Shown here: piece by piece, positions 8,881 through 20,623 of the stretch
How the letters are laid out: each line of letters begins with the position of its first letter
How positions within the stretch are numbered: the stretch's first letter is position 1
Assembly (NCBI GenBank): GCA_020161775.1
Contig: JAIUOW010000001.1
Location: 248,001-312,000, forward strand
Source of the DNA: Pseudomonadota bacterium
GTDB lineage: Bacteria > Pseudomonadota > Gammaproteobacteria > Burkholderiales > Burkholderiaceae_C
Reading direction: 5' to 3'
DNA: 64,000 nt
The notes under the pieces: model-generated
Databases searched by the model: none
What the model saw: the letters and a program-made list of their open reading frames with translations, nothing else
Told to the model about the DNA's origin: nothing
Program-made: the position numbers and the translations under genes

Positions 8881-9345
8881 TCAACTGAGCTTTTGCGGCC
8901 GGTAGCGCGCCACGCGCGCCGCGCCGGACAGCGCCTTGGTGCGGATGCCGGCGCGCGCCTTGTACCAGTTCGGCGTCGCACCCTGCTTGACGCGCCACTT
9001 CTTTTTGGGATGCCGGTATTCAGGATAGGTCACGGGCAATTCGCCAGCCAGCGCGGCCTGGGCTTCGCCCGTGGTTTCAGACCATTGCTTTTCGAAGTCG
9101 CTGGCGCTGGTCTGGATGGAGTTCTCGACGTCGCGCGCCGCACCCTCCACCGTGTCTTTCATTTTCTTGAGCTCGTCAAGCTCCATGGACCGGTTGACCT
9201 CAGCCTTCACATCGGACACATAACGCTGCGCCTTGCCCAGCAGCGTGCCCACCGTGCGGGCCACCCGCGGCAGCTTTTCTGGCCCGATGACGATCAGCGC
9301 CACCGCGCCGATCAAGGCCATCTTCGATATGCCGAGGTCGATCAC
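8881..9345 (-). CDS. tatB: Sec-independent translocase subunit TatB
   Basis: TatB partners with TatC in the substrate-binding complex. The 154-residue protein has one N-terminal membrane helix (about 3-20) ending in the VIGPEKLPR hinge, then an amphipathic helix and a long basic cytoplasmic tail. The start codon is GTG at 9345, three bases after the tatA stop, so it is probably translated by coupling; no strong ribosome-binding site is visible. Confidence 0.93.
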   Translation of the reverse strand: MIDLGISKMALIGAVALIVIGPEKLPRVARTVGTLLGKAQRYVSDVKAEVNRSMELDELKKMKDTVEGAARDVENSIQTSASDFEKQWSETTGEAQAALAGELPVTYPEYRHPKKKWRVKQGATPNWYKARAGIRTKALSGAARVARYRPQKLS

Positions 9346-9348
9346 CGG

Positions 9349-9591
9349 TTACGACTTTGTCTTGGCTTCGACGTCGATCGTGGTCTTTTCGGCCTGCGCG
9401 GCATTGGCAACCTGGCCCGCAGGGGCAGCCGCCTTGTCGTCAGCGGCGGTGCCGCCGTCTTTCATGCCGTCCTTGAAGCCCTTGACGGCGCCGCCCAGGT
9501 CACCGCCGATGTTCTTGAGCTTCTTGGTGCCAAACACCATGACGACGATCAGCAGCACGATCAGCCAGTGCCAGATGGAAAATGAACCCAT
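9349..9591 (-). CDS. tatA: Sec-independent translocase subunit TatA
   Basis: TatA oligomerises to form the transport passage for folded proteins. Its 80 residues show the expected short membrane helix ([17 protein letters not shown]), the FGTKKL hinge and a Gly-rich amphipathic helix ([17 protein letters not shown]), followed by an Ala-rich acidic tail. AGGAG lies about 7 nt before the ATG. It starts the tatABC group. Confidence 0.95.
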   Translation of the reverse strand: MGSFSIWHWLIVLLIVVMVFGTKKLKNIGGDLGGAVKGFKDGMKDGGTAADDKAAAPAGQVANAAQAEKTTIDVEAKTKS

Positions 9592-9668
9592 GGATTACTC
9601 CTGAAGAATTGGAACGATTTTAGTGCGCGAGGAATGCGTCAAGGGATTAACCCCTTTTAGACCTTCAA

Positions 9669-10028
9669 TTACCCCTTCAGCCAGGGCCGCGGCCCGCCCA
9701 TCACATGCACGTGCAGGTGGTGGACTTCCTGGCCGCCTTCGGCGCCGGTGTTGATCACCACGCGGTGACCGCCTTCAGGATAAGGCCCGCAGCCTTCCTG
9801 CAGCGCGAGCCGTGGCGCCAGGGCCAGCATGCGGCCCATCAGCCCTTCGTGCTGCGGGCCGATATGGGCCAGAGACGGAATATGGGCCTTGGGGATCATG
9901 AGAAAGTGCACCGGCGCCCAGGGCTGGATGTCATGGAACACCAGGATTTCATCGTCCTCGTGAACCTTGCGCGAAGGAATCTTGCCTTCGACGATCTTGC
10001 AGAAAATGCAGTTGGGGTCGGCTGTCAT
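9669..10028 (-). CDS. HIT-family (histidine triad) nucleotide-binding protein
   Basis: A 119-residue HINT-type protein, probably a purine nucleoside phosphoramidase. The N-terminus CIFCKIVEGKIPS and the active-site triad HLHVHV near residue 107 are diagnostic. It sits between the his genes and tatABC, a position seen in other betaproteobacteria. The physiological substrate is unknown. Confidence 0.92.
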   Translation of the reverse strand: MTADPNCIFCKIVEGKIPSRKVHEDDEILVFHDIQPWAPVHFLMIPKAHIPSLAHIGPQHEGLMGRMLALAPRLALQEGCGPYPEGGHRVVINTGAEGGQEVHHLHVHVMGGPRPWLKG

Positions 10029-10046
10029 GTCGGTAGGAGTAAAGGG

Positions 10047-10400
10047 TCAGACGGGCTTGCTGTCCACAAAGCGCAGCCAACCGCGGATGTACCGATAAAG
10101 GTACCAGAGGCCCACGACGCTGTAAGCCACCATGCCGGGCAACACAAAAAACAGCCACAGCGGCGACAGCACCACCAGCCACAGCACCGCCCACCAGAAG
10201 GTGCGGATCATGTAGGCATGGTGCGCCAGGTACAGCGCGTCGCTTTCGTCGCCCCGGCGCAGGTAATTGACGATCAGCGCGACCACGGACAGCGTCAGCA
10301 TGGTGAACGGCGCCAGCGTGTGCAGGCCGTACAAGACGTGCATGACCGTGCGGTCACCCTGGGATTTGCCTTCGAACTCCGCGAAATCGGTTTCAGACAT
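10047..10400 (-). CDS. Small membrane protein, DUF4870-like
   Basis: A 117-residue protein with about three membrane helices (LHTLAPFTMLTLSVVALIV, a central Trp-rich pair, and a C-terminal segment ending YLYRYIRGWLRF). The conserved look of the first helix and the AHHAYMIRTFWW segment fits the DUF4870 type; function unknown. Two starts are possible: ATG at 10406 overlaps the hisE stop, but GGAG lies only 1 nt from it and 7 nt from the ATG at 10400, so 10400 is chosen. It is in the his operon downstream of hisE. Confidence 0.75.
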   Translation of the reverse strand: MSETDFAEFEGKSQGDRTVMHVLYGLHTLAPFTMLTLSVVALIVNYLRRGDESDALYLAHHAYMIRTFWWAVLWLVVLSPLWLFFVLPGMVAYSVVGLWYLYRYIRGWLRFVDSKPV

Positions 10401-10402
10401 GC

Positions 10403-10783
10403 TCATGCTCCGGTGTTGTCGCGCCCACTTTCGCGAAGAAGGGCCTTGCGCAGGGCCTTTTCCTCGATGCCGCTGGTGCCTTCGCGGCGCTCCAGCTCGG
10501 CAATCACATCCGCCGGCGTCAGGCCGTAGTGGGCCAGCGCAATCATGGAATGAAACCACAGGTCGGCCACCTCGCCCACCAGTTTCTGGCGGTCGCCACC
10601 GTGATCGGCGTCCTTGGCGGCCATGACCACCTCGGTGGCCTCCTCGCCCACTTTCTTCAGGAATGCGTCGGGGCCTTTGTGCAGCAGGCGCGCGACGTAA
10701 CTCTGGCTCGCATCGCCACCGTTGGCCGGCTTGCGGCTTTCGATGATGGCGGCCAGCCGCGCCAGTGAATCGTTGGAGCTCAT
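10403..10783 (-). CDS. hisE: Phosphoribosyl-ATP pyrophosphatase
   Basis: HisE removes pyrophosphate from phosphoribosyl-ATP, the second step of histidine synthesis. This is a stand-alone 126-residue enzyme, not fused to HisI. The MazG-like helical motif is visible in [14 protein letters not shown] and [13 protein letters not shown], which bind magnesium. It follows hisI by 7 bases. Confidence 0.95.
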   Translation of the reverse strand: MSSNDSLARLAAIIESRKPANGGDASQSYVARLLHKGPDAFLKKVGEEATEVVMAAKDADHGGDRQKLVGEVADLWFHSMIALAHYGLTPADVIAELERREGTSGIEEKALRKALLRESGRDNTGA

Positions 10784-10790
10784 TGCTGCC

Positions 10791-11180
10791 TTATCTGTAG
10801 ATGGATTCAGGGTCTTTCAAGACCGGCTCGGCCGCATGCCAGGCGCCGTCCCTGTAAAGCTGGAAAAAGCAGCTATGGCGACCCGTATGGCAGGCAATGG
10901 ACGGATCGTGCCCCTCCTGCGTGACCTTGAGCAGCAGCACGTCGTTGTCGCAGTCCATGCGGATTTCATGCACGCGCTGCACATGGCCGGATTCCTCGCC
11001 CTTGAACCACAGCTTGCCGCGTGAGCGGCTGAAGTACACGGCACGGCCGAGTTCGGCGGTTTTCTGCAGGGCATCGCGGTTCATCCAGGCGAACATCAGC
11101 ACGTCATTCGTGCCGCGCTCCTGCGCCACGACAGGGATCAAACCCTGCGCGTCCCATTTCACTTCATTGAGCCAGTCCAT
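10791..11180 (-). CDS. hisI: Phosphoribosyl-AMP cyclohydrolase
   Basis: HisI opens the purine ring of phosphoribosyl-AMP, the third step of histidine synthesis. The 129-residue protein is monofunctional. Metal ligands are expected in [10 protein letters not shown] (Asp) and [11 protein letters not shown] (Cys and His); the latter zinc-binding motif is clear. The substrate loop [16 protein letters not shown] is also present. It lies between hisF and hisE. Confidence 0.95.
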   Translation of the reverse strand: MDWLNEVKWDAQGLIPVVAQERGTNDVLMFAWMNRDALQKTAELGRAVYFSRSRGKLWFKGEESGHVQRVHEIRMDCDNDVLLLKVTQEGHDPSIACHTGRHSCFFQLYRDGAWHAAEPVLKDPESIYR

Positions 11181-11206
11181 GGCCCTATTGTCAGCGATGT
11201 GAGCGC

Positions 11207-11997
<791 letters not shown>

Positions 11998-11998
<1 letters not shown>

Positions 11999-12738
11999 CA
12001 GCCGTTCAGCTCGTCGGCGCGTTCCTGCGCCTTGGCGAAATCCAGGTCGCCAGAATAGATGGCGCGTCCGCAGATCACGCCCTCGATGCCTTCGTCTTCC
12101 ACCGCACAGAGTTTCTCAATGTCGGCCATGCTGCCCAGGCCACCCGAGGCAATGACGGGAATGGTCAGCGCCTGGGCCAGCTTCACGGTGGCGTCGATGT
12201 TGATGCCGCTCAGCATGCCGTCGCGGCCAATGTCGGTGTAAATGATGGATTCAACGCCCCAGTCCTCGAACTTTCTGGCCAGGTCGATCACCTCATGGCC
12301 CGTGAGCTTGCTCCAGCCGTCGGTGGCCACCTTGCCGTCCTTGGCATCCAGGCCCACGATGATGTGGCCGCCAAAGGCGGTGCAGGCATCCTTGAGGAAA
12401 CCGGGGTTCTTGACGGCGGCGGTGCCGATGATCACGTAGCGCAGCCCGCCGTCGATGTACTTTTCAATCGTGTCCAGGTCGCGGATGCCGCCGCCCAGCT
12501 GCACCGGGATGTCGTCGCCCACGGCCTTGAGGATGGACTTGATGGCCGAGAAGTTTTGCGGCTTGCCGGCAAACGCGCCGTTCAGATCCACCAGGTGCAG
12601 GCGGCGCGCGCCCTTGGCAAGCCAGCTGGTGGCCATGGCCGCAGGGTCTTCGCTGAAGGTGGTGGCCTGGTCCATGTCGCCCTGTTTGAGGCGGACGCAG
12701 TGACCGTCTTTCAGATCAATCGCGGGAATCAATAGCAT
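11998..12738 (-). CDS. hisA: ProFAR isomerase
   Basis: HisA performs the Amadori rearrangement of ProFAR to PRFAR. It is a 246-residue (beta/alpha)8 barrel homologous to HisF, with catalytic D8 in [10 protein letters not shown] and a second Asp in [16 protein letters not shown] and SGGLGS form the phosphate sites. It lies 26 bases after hisH and overlaps hisF by one base. Confidence 0.97.
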
Positions 12739-12764
12739 GGTGCTGAACGCAGCGGGTGGAGGTA

Positions 12765-13409
12765 TCAGGGTTGCCAGGCCAGAAAATTGCGGTACAGGGC
12801 CAAGCCGTGCTCTGCACTTTTCTCGGGGTGGAACTGGGTTGCAAAAATATTATCGCGTGCAATGGCAGCGGTAAAGCGCCCGCCGTAATCCGCCTCGCCC
12901 ACGCTGTGGCGTGCATCTGACGGTCGCGCATGGTAGCTGTGCACGAAATAGAAGTAGCTGCCGTCTGGCACACCGGCCCACACCGGGTGGGGCTGGGCCT
13001 GCCAGACCTCGTTCCAGCCCATCTGGGGCACCTTGTAGCGGCTGCCATCGGGTTGGATCTGCCCTGCCAGCTCGAATCGCACGACCCGCCCGTGGATCAG
13101 GCCCAGCCCGTCGGTGGGGCCTTCGTCGCTCGCGTCCAGCAGCATCTGCATGCCCACGCAAACGCCGAACAGCGGCTTGCTGGCGGCGGCCTCAAGCACC
13201 GACTCCAGCAGCCCCGATTCACGCAGCTCGCGCATGCAATCGGGCATGGCCCCTTGGCCCGGGAGCACGATGCGCTCGGCAGCGCGGACTTCTTCAGGGC
13301 GCGAAGTGATGATGACGCTCAGCCCGCTATCCCTGGCGACATGCTGCACGGCCTGCGAAACCGAGCGCAGGTTGCCCATGCCGTAATCGACGACTGCAAC
13401 AGTTTTCAT
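12765..13409 (-). CDS. hisH: Imidazole glycerol phosphate synthase, glutamine amidotransferase subunit
   Basis: HisH hydrolyses glutamine and channels ammonia to HisF. The 214-residue protein is a class I amidotransferase: PGQGAMPDC forms the oxyanion strand region, the nucleophile is the Cys in GVCVGMQML, and the His/Glu pair is in TQFHPEKS near the C-terminus. It lies between hisB and hisA. Confidence 0.97.
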   Translation of the reverse strand: MKTVAVVDYGMGNLRSVSQAVQHVARDSGLSVIITSRPEEVRAAERIVLPGQGAMPDCMRELRESGLLESVLEAAASKPLFGVCVGMQMLLDASDEGPTDGLGLIHGRVVRFELAGQIQPDGSRYKVPQMGWNEVWQAQPHPVWAGVPDGSYFYFVHSYHARPSDARHSVGEADYGGRFTAAIARDNIFATQFHPEKSAEHGLALYRNFLAWQP

Positions 13410-13434
13410 GAGGCTTCAGGTCGACCCGCAGGTG

Positions 13435-14031
13435 TCAGAGAGAACCCTTGGTGGAGGGGATGGTGCCCGCCGAGCGCGGGTCCAGCTCCAGCGCGAAGCG
13501 CAGCGCGCGGGCAAAGGCCTTGAATACCGTTTCGCACTGGTGATGGGCGTTTTCACCGCGCAGGTTGTCGATGTGCAGCGTGACAAACGCATGGTTGGCA
13601 AAGCCCTGGAAGAATTCGTGCGCGAGCTGGCTGTCAAAGGTGCCGATCATGCCGCTCTTGAACGGCACGTTCATGACCAGGCCAGGCCGGCCGGAAAAGT
13701 CGATCACCACCCGCGACAGTGCCTCGTCCAGTGGCACGTAGGCATGGCCATAGCGGCGGATGCCCTTCTTGTCGCCCACGGCCTTGGCCACGGCCTGGCC
13801 CAGCGTGATACCAACGTCTTCCACCGTGTGGTGACCGTCGATGTGCAGGTCACCGTCGGCATGGATATCCAGGTCGATCAGGCCGTGGCGCGCGATCTGG
13901 TCCAGCATGTGGTCAAAAAAGCCAATGCCCGTGGCAAGCGCCGCACGGCCGGTGCCGTCCAGGTTGACCTTGACGGTGATTTTTGTTTCGGCCGTGTGAC
14001 GGGCCACTTCGGCGATGCGGTCGGTGGTCAT
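13435..14031 (-). CDS. hisB: Imidazole glycerol phosphate dehydratase
   Basis: HisB dehydrates imidazole glycerol phosphate to imidazole acetol phosphate. This is the monofunctional form (198 residues), without the histidinol phosphatase domain of E. coli HisB. Manganese-binding motifs [22 protein letters not shown] and, later, HHQCE are present. The ATG at 14031 gives the family N-terminus ([14 protein letters not shown]); a TTG at 14058 would add nine unsupported residues. Histidinol-phosphate phosphatase is not encoded nearby. Confidence 0.95.
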   Translation of the reverse strand: MTTDRIAEVARHTAETKITVKVNLDGTGRAALATGIGFFDHMLDQIARHGLIDLDIHADGDLHIDGHHTVEDVGITLGQAVAKAVGDKKGIRRYGHAYVPLDEALSRVVIDFSGRPGLVMNVPFKSGMIGTFDSQLAHEFFQGFANHAFVTLHIDNLRGENAHHQCETVFKAFARALRFALELDPRSAGTIPSTKGSL

Positions 14032-14041
14032 TGAAAGGCAA

Positions 14042-15109
14042 TCAGAGGGAGGCTTCAAGCGCGGCCATCATCTGCGTGTTTTCGTCAGCCGTTCCGACGG
14101 TCAGGCGCAGGCAGTTGGCCAGCAATGGGTGCATTTTAGAAACGTTCTTGACCAGCACGCCGCGAGACTTCATGCCGTCAAAGGTCTTGCCGGCATCCGG
14201 TACCCGCACGAGGATCATGTTGGCATCGCTGGGCCAGCTTTTCACGCCAGGCAGAAGGGCCAGCATCCGCTGCAGCCTGTCACGCTGCTCGCGCAGGTCC
14301 TGCGCCTGCGCGGCGAACACGGGCGCATGTTCCAGCGCAAACAGCGCCGCTTCGGCATTGAGCACGCTGATGTTGTAGGGCGGGCGCACCTTGTCCACCT
14401 GGGCAATCAGCGCCCTGGGTCCCATCATGTAGCCCAGCCGTACACCAGCCAGGCCAAACTTGCTGAGCGTTCGCATCAGTAACACATGCGGGTGGCGCGC
14501 CACCCGGTCGATGTAGCTGCGGCTGGCGAATGGCTGGTAGGCCTCGTCCATCACCACCAGGCCGGGGGCGGCGGCGATGATGTTTTCAATCACTGCGTCA
14601 TCCCACAGGTTGGCCGTCGGGTTGTTGGGATAGGCAAGATAGACAATGGTGGGCTGGTGCTTTTTGATCGCGGCCAGCATGGCGGCTTCGTCCAGCTCGA
14701 AGTCGGGCGTCAGGTCCACGCCGATGAATTTCAGGCCCTGCAGCTGCGCGCTCATGGCATACATGACGAAGCCGGGCACCGGTGCCAGGATGGACGCGCC
14801 AGGCACATCACAGGCCATGGCCAGCAGCGAGATGAGTTCGTCCGAGCCGTTGCCCAGCATCAGGTCAAAGCCGTCGGGCAGCCCGGCGTGGGTGGCCAGC
14901 GCGGCGCGCAGGTCGTTGATGCGCTCACCTGGGTAACGGTTCAGCGCCAGCGCTCCCAGGCGCTGCCCCAGCTGTGCCTGCAGGTCAGGTGGCAGGCGGT
15001 GCGGGTTTTCCATGGCGTCCAGCTTGAGCAGGCCCGCGGAGGGTTGCACTGCGTAGGCGTGCATGGACTGCACGTCGGCACGAAAGACGCGGCTCGCCAG
15101 ATCGCTCAT
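14042..15109 (-). CDS. hisC: Histidinol-phosphate aminotransferase
   Basis: HisC is a PLP-dependent class I/II aminotransferase that makes histidinol phosphate. The 355-residue protein has the Schiff-base lysine in [15 protein letters not shown], the YPNNPTAN cofactor motif and DEAYQPF. Its ATG overlaps the hisD stop by 4 bases (ATGA), so it is coupled to hisD. Confidence 0.95.
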   Translation of the reverse strand: MSDLASRVFRADVQSMHAYAVQPSAGLLKLDAMENPHRLPPDLQAQLGQRLGALALNRYPGERINDLRAALATHAGLPDGFDLMLGNGSDELISLLAMACDVPGASILAPVPGFVMYAMSAQLQGLKFIGVDLTPDFELDEAAMLAAIKKHQPTIVYLAYPNNPTANLWDDAVIENIIAAAPGLVVMDEAYQPFASRSYIDRVARHPHVLLMRTLSKFGLAGVRLGYMMGPRALIAQVDKVRPPYNISVLNAEAALFALEHAPVFAAQAQDLREQRDRLQRMLALLPGVKSWPSDANMILVRVPDAGKTFDGMKSRGVLVKNVSKMHPLLANCLRLTVGTADENTQMMAALEASL

Positions 15110-16422
15110 GGCTTGAGCCTCATTTCTGCCGCCTGCGCGTGGGCCTGCAGGCCCTCGCCGTAGGCCAGCTCGGCGGCAATCTTGCCCAGCTTTTGTGCGC
15201 CGGCTTCGCTCACCTCGATCAGGCTGCTGCGCTTCTGGAAGTCATACACGCCCAGCGGGCCGGAAAAACGCGCCGTGCCGGAGGTGGGCAGCACATGGTT
15301 CGGGCCAGCGCAGTAGTCGCCCAGGCTTTCGCTGGTAAACGCACCCAGGAAGATCGCACCGGCATGGCGCAGCAGCGGCTCCCAGCGGTGCGGGTCGGTG
15401 CTGGAGACTTCCAGGTGTTCGGGGGCAATGCGGTTGCTTAAAGCGCAGGCCTCTTCCATGCTGCGGGTGTGGATCAGCGCACCGCGGTCATTCAGGCTCT
15501 TGGCAATGATGGCGGCACGCGGCATCGTGGGCAGCAGGCGGTCGATCTCTGCCTGCACGCGGTCGATATAGGCCGCGTCGGGACACAACAGGATGCTCTG
15601 CGCCAGCTCGTCGTGCTCGGCCTGGCTGAACAGGTCCATGGCCACCCAGTCGGGCCGGGTGGTGCCATCGGCCAGCACCAGGATTTCACTGGGCCCCGCG
15701 ATCATGTCGATGCCGACCTGGCCGAACACGCGGCGCTTGGCGCTGGCCACATAGGCATTGCCCGGGCCGGTGATCTTGTCCACCCGGGGCACGGTTTCGG
15801 TGCCATAGGCCAGCGCGCCGACTGCCTGCGCACCGCCAATGGTGAAGGCCCGCGTCACGCCGGCCAGGTAGCCAGCCGCCAGCAGCAAGAGGTTTTGCGC
15901 GCCGGGGTTGGGCACCACCATGATGATTTCGCTGACCCCAGCGACGTGCGCCGGAATCACGTTCATCAACAGGCTGGACGGGTAGGCCGCCTTGCCGCCC
16001 GGCACATAGGTGCCCACGCGGTCCAGTGGCGTGACCTTCTGGCCGAGCAGCGTGCCATCTTCATCGCGGTAGGTCCAGGTTTCGCCACCGGCCTTCTTTT
16101 GTGCTTCGTGATAGGCGCGAATGCGCCGGGCAGCAGCCTGCAGCGCGTCGCGTTGCGCTGCGGGGATGGCGTCGAAAGCCGCCTTGAGTTCGGCCTGGCC
16201 CAGCTCCAGCTCTTTCATCGAGGTCGCGCTGAGCTGGTCAAAACGGTTGGTGTATTCCAGCACGGCGGCATCGCCGCGGCGCTGCACGTCGGCCAGGATG
16301 TCGGCCACGCGCTGCTCGATGGCCGCGTCGGTGTCTGCTGCCCAATGCAGCCGCGCCTTGAAGTCCGCCTCGAACGAGGCGGCCGTGGTGGCCAGGCGCA
16401 GGGGTGCAGCTTTGAGTTCCAT
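15106..16422 (-). CDS. hisD: Histidinol dehydrogenase
   Basis: HisD carries out the last two oxidations, from L-histidinol to L-histidine, with NAD and zinc. The 438-residue protein has the signature region around [15 protein letters not shown], the [10 protein letters not shown] motif and the catalytic [11 protein letters not shown]-type segment (here [12 protein letters not shown]). [12 protein letters not shown] is also typical. It lies 17 bases after hisG. Confidence 0.96.
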   Translation of the reverse strand: MELKAAPLRLATTAASFEADFKARLHWAADTDAAIEQRVADILADVQRRGDAAVLEYTNRFDQLSATSMKELELGQAELKAAFDAIPAAQRDALQAAARRIRAYHEAQKKAGGETWTYRDEDGTLLGQKVTPLDRVGTYVPGGKAAYPSSLLMNVIPAHVAGVSEIIMVVPNPGAQNLLLLAAGYLAGVTRAFTIGGAQAVGALAYGTETVPRVDKITGPGNAYVASAKRRVFGQVGIDMIAGPSEILVLADGTTRPDWVAMDLFSQAEHDELAQSILLCPDAAYIDRVQAEIDRLLPTMPRAAIIAKSLNDRGALIHTRSMEEACALSNRIAPEHLEVSSTDPHRWEPLLRHAGAIFLGAFTSESLGDYCAGPNHVLPTSGTARFSGPLGVYDFQKRSSLIEVSEAGAQKLGKIAAELAYGEGLQAHAQAAEMRLKP

Positions 16423-16439
16423 GGTGCAGGAGGATGGCG

Positions 16440-17077
16440 TCAGTTCTTGCCGATGGCGCCGGCAAATGCATCGATGATGCGGCGGATGGGTTGCTGCTTG
16501 AGCTTGAGCGCGGCCTGGTTCACCACCAGCCGCGAGCTGATGTCCATGATGCGCTCCACCTCCACCAGCTGGTTGGCCTTGAGGGTGTTGCCGGTGGAGA
16601 CCAGGTCCACGATGGCGTCAGCCAGGCCGGTCAGTGGCGCCAGCTCCATGCTGCCGTACAGCTTGATCAGGTCCACGTGCACGCCCTTGGCAGCGAAAAA
16701 CTCGCGTGCGATGCCCACGTACTTGGTGGCCACCTTCAGCCGCGAGCCCTGCCTGACAGCCGAGGTGTAATCGAAATCGGAGCGCACGGCCACGCTCACG
16801 CGGCATCTGGCGATCTGCAGGTCCAGCGGCTGGTACAGGCCCAGGCTGCCATGCTCGATCAGTGTGTCCAGACCGGTCACGCCCAGGTCAGCGCCGCCGT
16901 ATTGCACATAGGTGGGCACATCGGACGCGCGCACCAGCACCACGCGCACGCCAGGGTGGCTGGTCGGCAGGATGAGCTTGCGGGATTTCTCCGGGTCTTC
17001 CAGCACCTCGATGCCGGCGGCTTTCAGCAGCGGCAGGGTTTCGTCAAAGATGCGTCCCTTGGACAGGGCGAGAGTGA

Positions 17078-17081
<4 letters not shown>
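16440..17081 (-). CDS. hisG: ATP phosphoribosyltransferase, short form
   Basis: HisG joins PRPP and ATP, the first and regulated step of histidine synthesis. At 213 residues this is the short form, which lacks the C-terminal regulatory domain and needs the accessory subunit HisZ. The start [11 protein letters not shown] and the PRPP loop ([11 protein letters not shown]) are visible. The start codon is GTG at 17081, overlapping the murA stop as GTGA. No hisZ is present in this window; in betaproteobacteria it is commonly elsewhere. Confidence 0.94.
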
Positions 17082-18343
<1,262 letters not shown>

Positions 18344-18349
18344 CTGGTT

Positions 18350-18595
18350 TCAGTGGTGAGGTTGGCTCGCCCACTCAGCGGGCGTGAACGTTTTCATCGA
18401 CAGGGCATGTACCTCGTCGGTATGCATTTTGACACCGAGCGTTGCGTACACCCGCTGGTGGCGCTGGATCAGGCGTTTGCCTTCGAATTGCGCGGACACG
18501 ATGGTGGCATACCAGTGGCGCCCGTCGCCTTCGAGTTCGATGTGCTCGCAGGGCAGGCCGGCGGTGATGATGGCTTTGAGTTCTTCGGCGGTCAT
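18350..18595 (-). CDS. ibaG: BolA-family protein IbaG
   Basis: An 81-residue BolA-like protein of the IbaG/YrbA branch, thought to work with monothiol glutaredoxins in iron-sulfur or iron handling. The C-terminal HTDEVHALSMKTFTP holds the conserved histidine of the family and the N-terminus (MTAEELKAII) is typical. The ATG at 18595 is chosen because the longer frame upstream has no resemblance to BolA and overlaps the permease gene. The ibaG-murA pairing is conserved across proteobacteria. Confidence 0.92.
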   Translation of the reverse strand: MTAEELKAIITAGLPCEHIELEGDGRHWYATIVSAQFEGKRLIQRHQRVYATLGVKMHTDEVHALSMKTFTPAEWASQPHH

Positions 18596-18603
18596 ATTGG
18601 CTT

Positions 18604-19389
18604 TCAGCCCCGGATTTTGTAGCCAATGCGCAGCAGGTGGACCGCGATGGCGCTCACCACCACCAACGCGCCGCCCACGATGGCCAGGCTCAGCCAGGGA
18701 GAGACATCGCTCACGCCAAAGAACCCGTAGCGAAAGCCGTCGATCATGTAGAAAAACGGATTGAGGTGGCTCACACCCTGCCAGAAAGCCGGCAGCGAAT
18801 GGATGGAATAGAACACACCCGACAAAAAGGTCATGGGCATGATGAGGAAGTTCTGGAACGCCGCCATCTGGTCGAACTTGTCGGCCCACAGCCCTGCAAT
18901 CAACCCCAGCGTACCCAGCATGGCGGCGCCCAGCACGGCGAACACCAGGATCCAGCCGGGCGCCACAAAGCTCAGTTTGGCAAACCAGGCCGTCACCAGG
19001 AACACGCCCGTGCCCACCGCCAGGCCACGCACGATGGACGAGCCCACATACGCCACAAACCAGTGCCAGTGCGACAGCGGCGTGAGCAGCACAAACACCA
19101 GGCTACCCATGATCTTGCTTTGCACCAGCGACGACGAGCTGTTGGCAAACGCGTTTTGCAGCACGCTCATCATCACCAGCCCAGGCACCAGGAAAGCCGT
19201 GTAGCTGACGGTGCCATAGACCTTGACATGGTCTTCCAGCACATGGCCGAAGATCAGCAGGTACAGGATGGCCGTGAGCACCGGCGCCGCCACGGTCTGG
19301 AAGCCGACTTTCCAGAAACGCAGGATTTCCTTGTACAGCAGCGTCTGCCAGCCGAGCATGTCGCCCCCGCGCTCCCCCGCTTCACTCAT
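18604..19389 (-). CDS. ABC-2 type exporter, permease subunit
   Basis: A 261-residue inner-membrane protein with six predicted helices, of the ABC-2 (NodJ/YadH) family. The central stretch SSSSLVQSKIMGSLVFVLLTPLS and the late GVFYSIHSLP-W-HLNPF pattern are family hallmarks. It overlaps the ATPase gene by 4 bases, forming one exporter. The substrate is unknown; the setting between mla and mur genes suggests, but does not prove, an envelope role. Confidence 0.88.
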   Translation of the reverse strand: MSEAGERGGDMLGWQTLLYKEILRFWKVGFQTVAAPVLTAILYLLIFGHVLEDHVKVYGTVSYTAFLVPGLVMMSVLQNAFANSSSSLVQSKIMGSLVFVLLTPLSHWHWFVAYVGSSIVRGLAVGTGVFLVTAWFAKLSFVAPGWILVFAVLGAAMLGTLGLIAGLWADKFDQMAAFQNFLIMPMTFLSGVFYSIHSLPAFWQGVSHLNPFFYMIDGFRYGFFGVSDVSPWLSLAIVGGALVVVSAIAVHLLRIGYKIRG

Positions 19390-20291
19390 GCTTTTGCCCC
19401 CATGACATCCAGGAACACATCCTCCAGATCCGCCTTGCGGATCTCCACGTCCTCGGCATGCAGGCCGGCCTCGCGCACGGCGGCCAGGTATTGCTCGATC
19501 TCGCCAGCGTCATGGGCGGGGAACTGCACAATGCGCCCCGTCACGCGCGCCTGGGCGGCCAGCGCCGCGGGCAGCTCCCCATCCAGCTTGAAGCGCAGCA
19601 CATTGCTGGAAGCCGCCTTGAGCAGCTCGCTGGTGCGCTCAAGCGCCACCACGCGCCCCTGCTTGAGCATGGCCACGCGCGAACACAGGGCCTCGGCTTC
19701 TTCCAGGTAGTGGGTGGTCAACAGCACCGTGTGGCCCTGCTTGTTGAGTTTGGCAATGAACTGCCACAACGTCTGGCGCAGTTCCACGTCCACGCCGGCG
19801 GTGGGTTCGTCCAGCACGATCACGGGCGGCTTGTGCACCAGCGCCTGCGCCACCAGGACGCGGCGCTTCATGCCGCCGGACAGCTGGCGCATGTTGGCGC
19901 CGGCCTTGTCGGCCAGGCCCAGGCTTTCCAGCAGTTCGTCGATCCAGGCGCCGTTGTTCTTCACACCGAAATAGCCCGACTGGATGCGCAGGGCTTCCCG
20001 CACGCTGAAGAAGGGATCGAACACCAGCTCTTGCGGCACCACGCCCAGCTGGCGGCGCGCCTGGGCATAGTCGGCCTGCACATCGTGGCCCATCACGGTC
20101 ACGCGGCCAGCGTTGGCGCGCGACAGGCCCGCCAGGATGCTGATGAGCGTGGTCTTGCCCGCGCCATTGGGGCCCAGCAGACCGAAAAACTCACCCTGCC
20201 CGATGTCAAAGCTCACGCCATCCAGGGCCTTGAACGGGCCCTTGGCGGAGGAATAGGTTTTGGAGACAGACTGAAACGAGATCGCGGGCAT
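19386..20291 (-). CDS. ABC-2 type exporter, ATP-binding subunit
   Basis: A 301-residue ATPase with Walker A GPNGAGKTT, signature LSGGMKRR, Walker B VIVLDEPTAGVD and the H-loop LLTTHYLEEAE. It resembles YadG/CcmA-type subunits. The C-terminal third (about 220-301) is the usual dimer-side extension of this group. It pairs with the permease at 18604-19389. Confidence 0.9.
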   Translation of the reverse strand: MPAISFQSVSKTYSSAKGPFKALDGVSFDIGQGEFFGLLGPNGAGKTTLISILAGLSRANAGRVTVMGHDVQADYAQARRQLGVVPQELVFDPFFSVREALRIQSGYFGVKNNGAWIDELLESLGLADKAGANMRQLSGGMKRRVLVAQALVHKPPVIVLDEPTAGVDVELRQTLWQFIAKLNKQGHTVLLTTHYLEEAEALCSRVAMLKQGRVVALERTSELLKAASSNVLRFKLDGELPAALAAQARVTGRIVQFPAHDAGEIEQYLAAVREAGLHAEDVEIRKADLEDVFLDVMGAKA

Positions 20292-20348
20292 GGAAGCCCA
20301 TGATTCTAGGGTGTCCGGCTGGCCCGCGCTGGCGTGCGCGGCAAAGCC

Positions 20349-20621
20349 TCAGGCCGTGTCTGGCAGCAGGCTGGCCACGCCGTACAGGTCGGCCAGGTCC
20401 CGCAAACGCGTGGGCAGCGCCTTGACGGCGAAGCTCTTGCGCTGGAGCAGGGCTTCGCGGCGGCATTCCAGCAACACCGCCAGCGCCGACGAATCGAACT
20501 TCTGCAGGGGCGAGGCATCGGCCACCACGACAGCGCCGGTTTCGGCCCGCACGGCCTGCGCAAGCATGCGGGCGCAGGCGCTCGCATGGTCGTGGGTCAG
20601 GTCAACCGGCAGCACAATCAC
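20349..20621 (-). CDS. mlaB: Mla system STAS-domain protein MlaB
   Basis: A 90-residue STAS-domain protein that binds the MlaF ATPase and stabilises the MlaFEDB complex. The fold is recognisable by the strand DASPLQKFDSSALAVLLECRREA, with the conserved Asp-Ser-Ser. The GTG at 20621 is chosen: it lies 2 bases after the mlaC stop, with AAGGG about 7 nt upstream; a longer frame would overlap mlaC entirely. It is the last gene of mlaF-E-D-A-C-B. Confidence 0.85.
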   Translation of the reverse strand: MIVLPVDLTHDHASACARMLAQAVRAETGAVVVADASPLQKFDSSALAVLLECRREALLQRKSFAVKALPTRLRDLADLYGVASLLPDTA

Positions 20622-20623
20622 GG

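Noticed and set aside
9617-9642. Possible tatA promoter (TTGACG and TAAAAT on the minus strand)
   Set aside because: The spacer is only 14 bp, too short for a usual sigma70 promoter.
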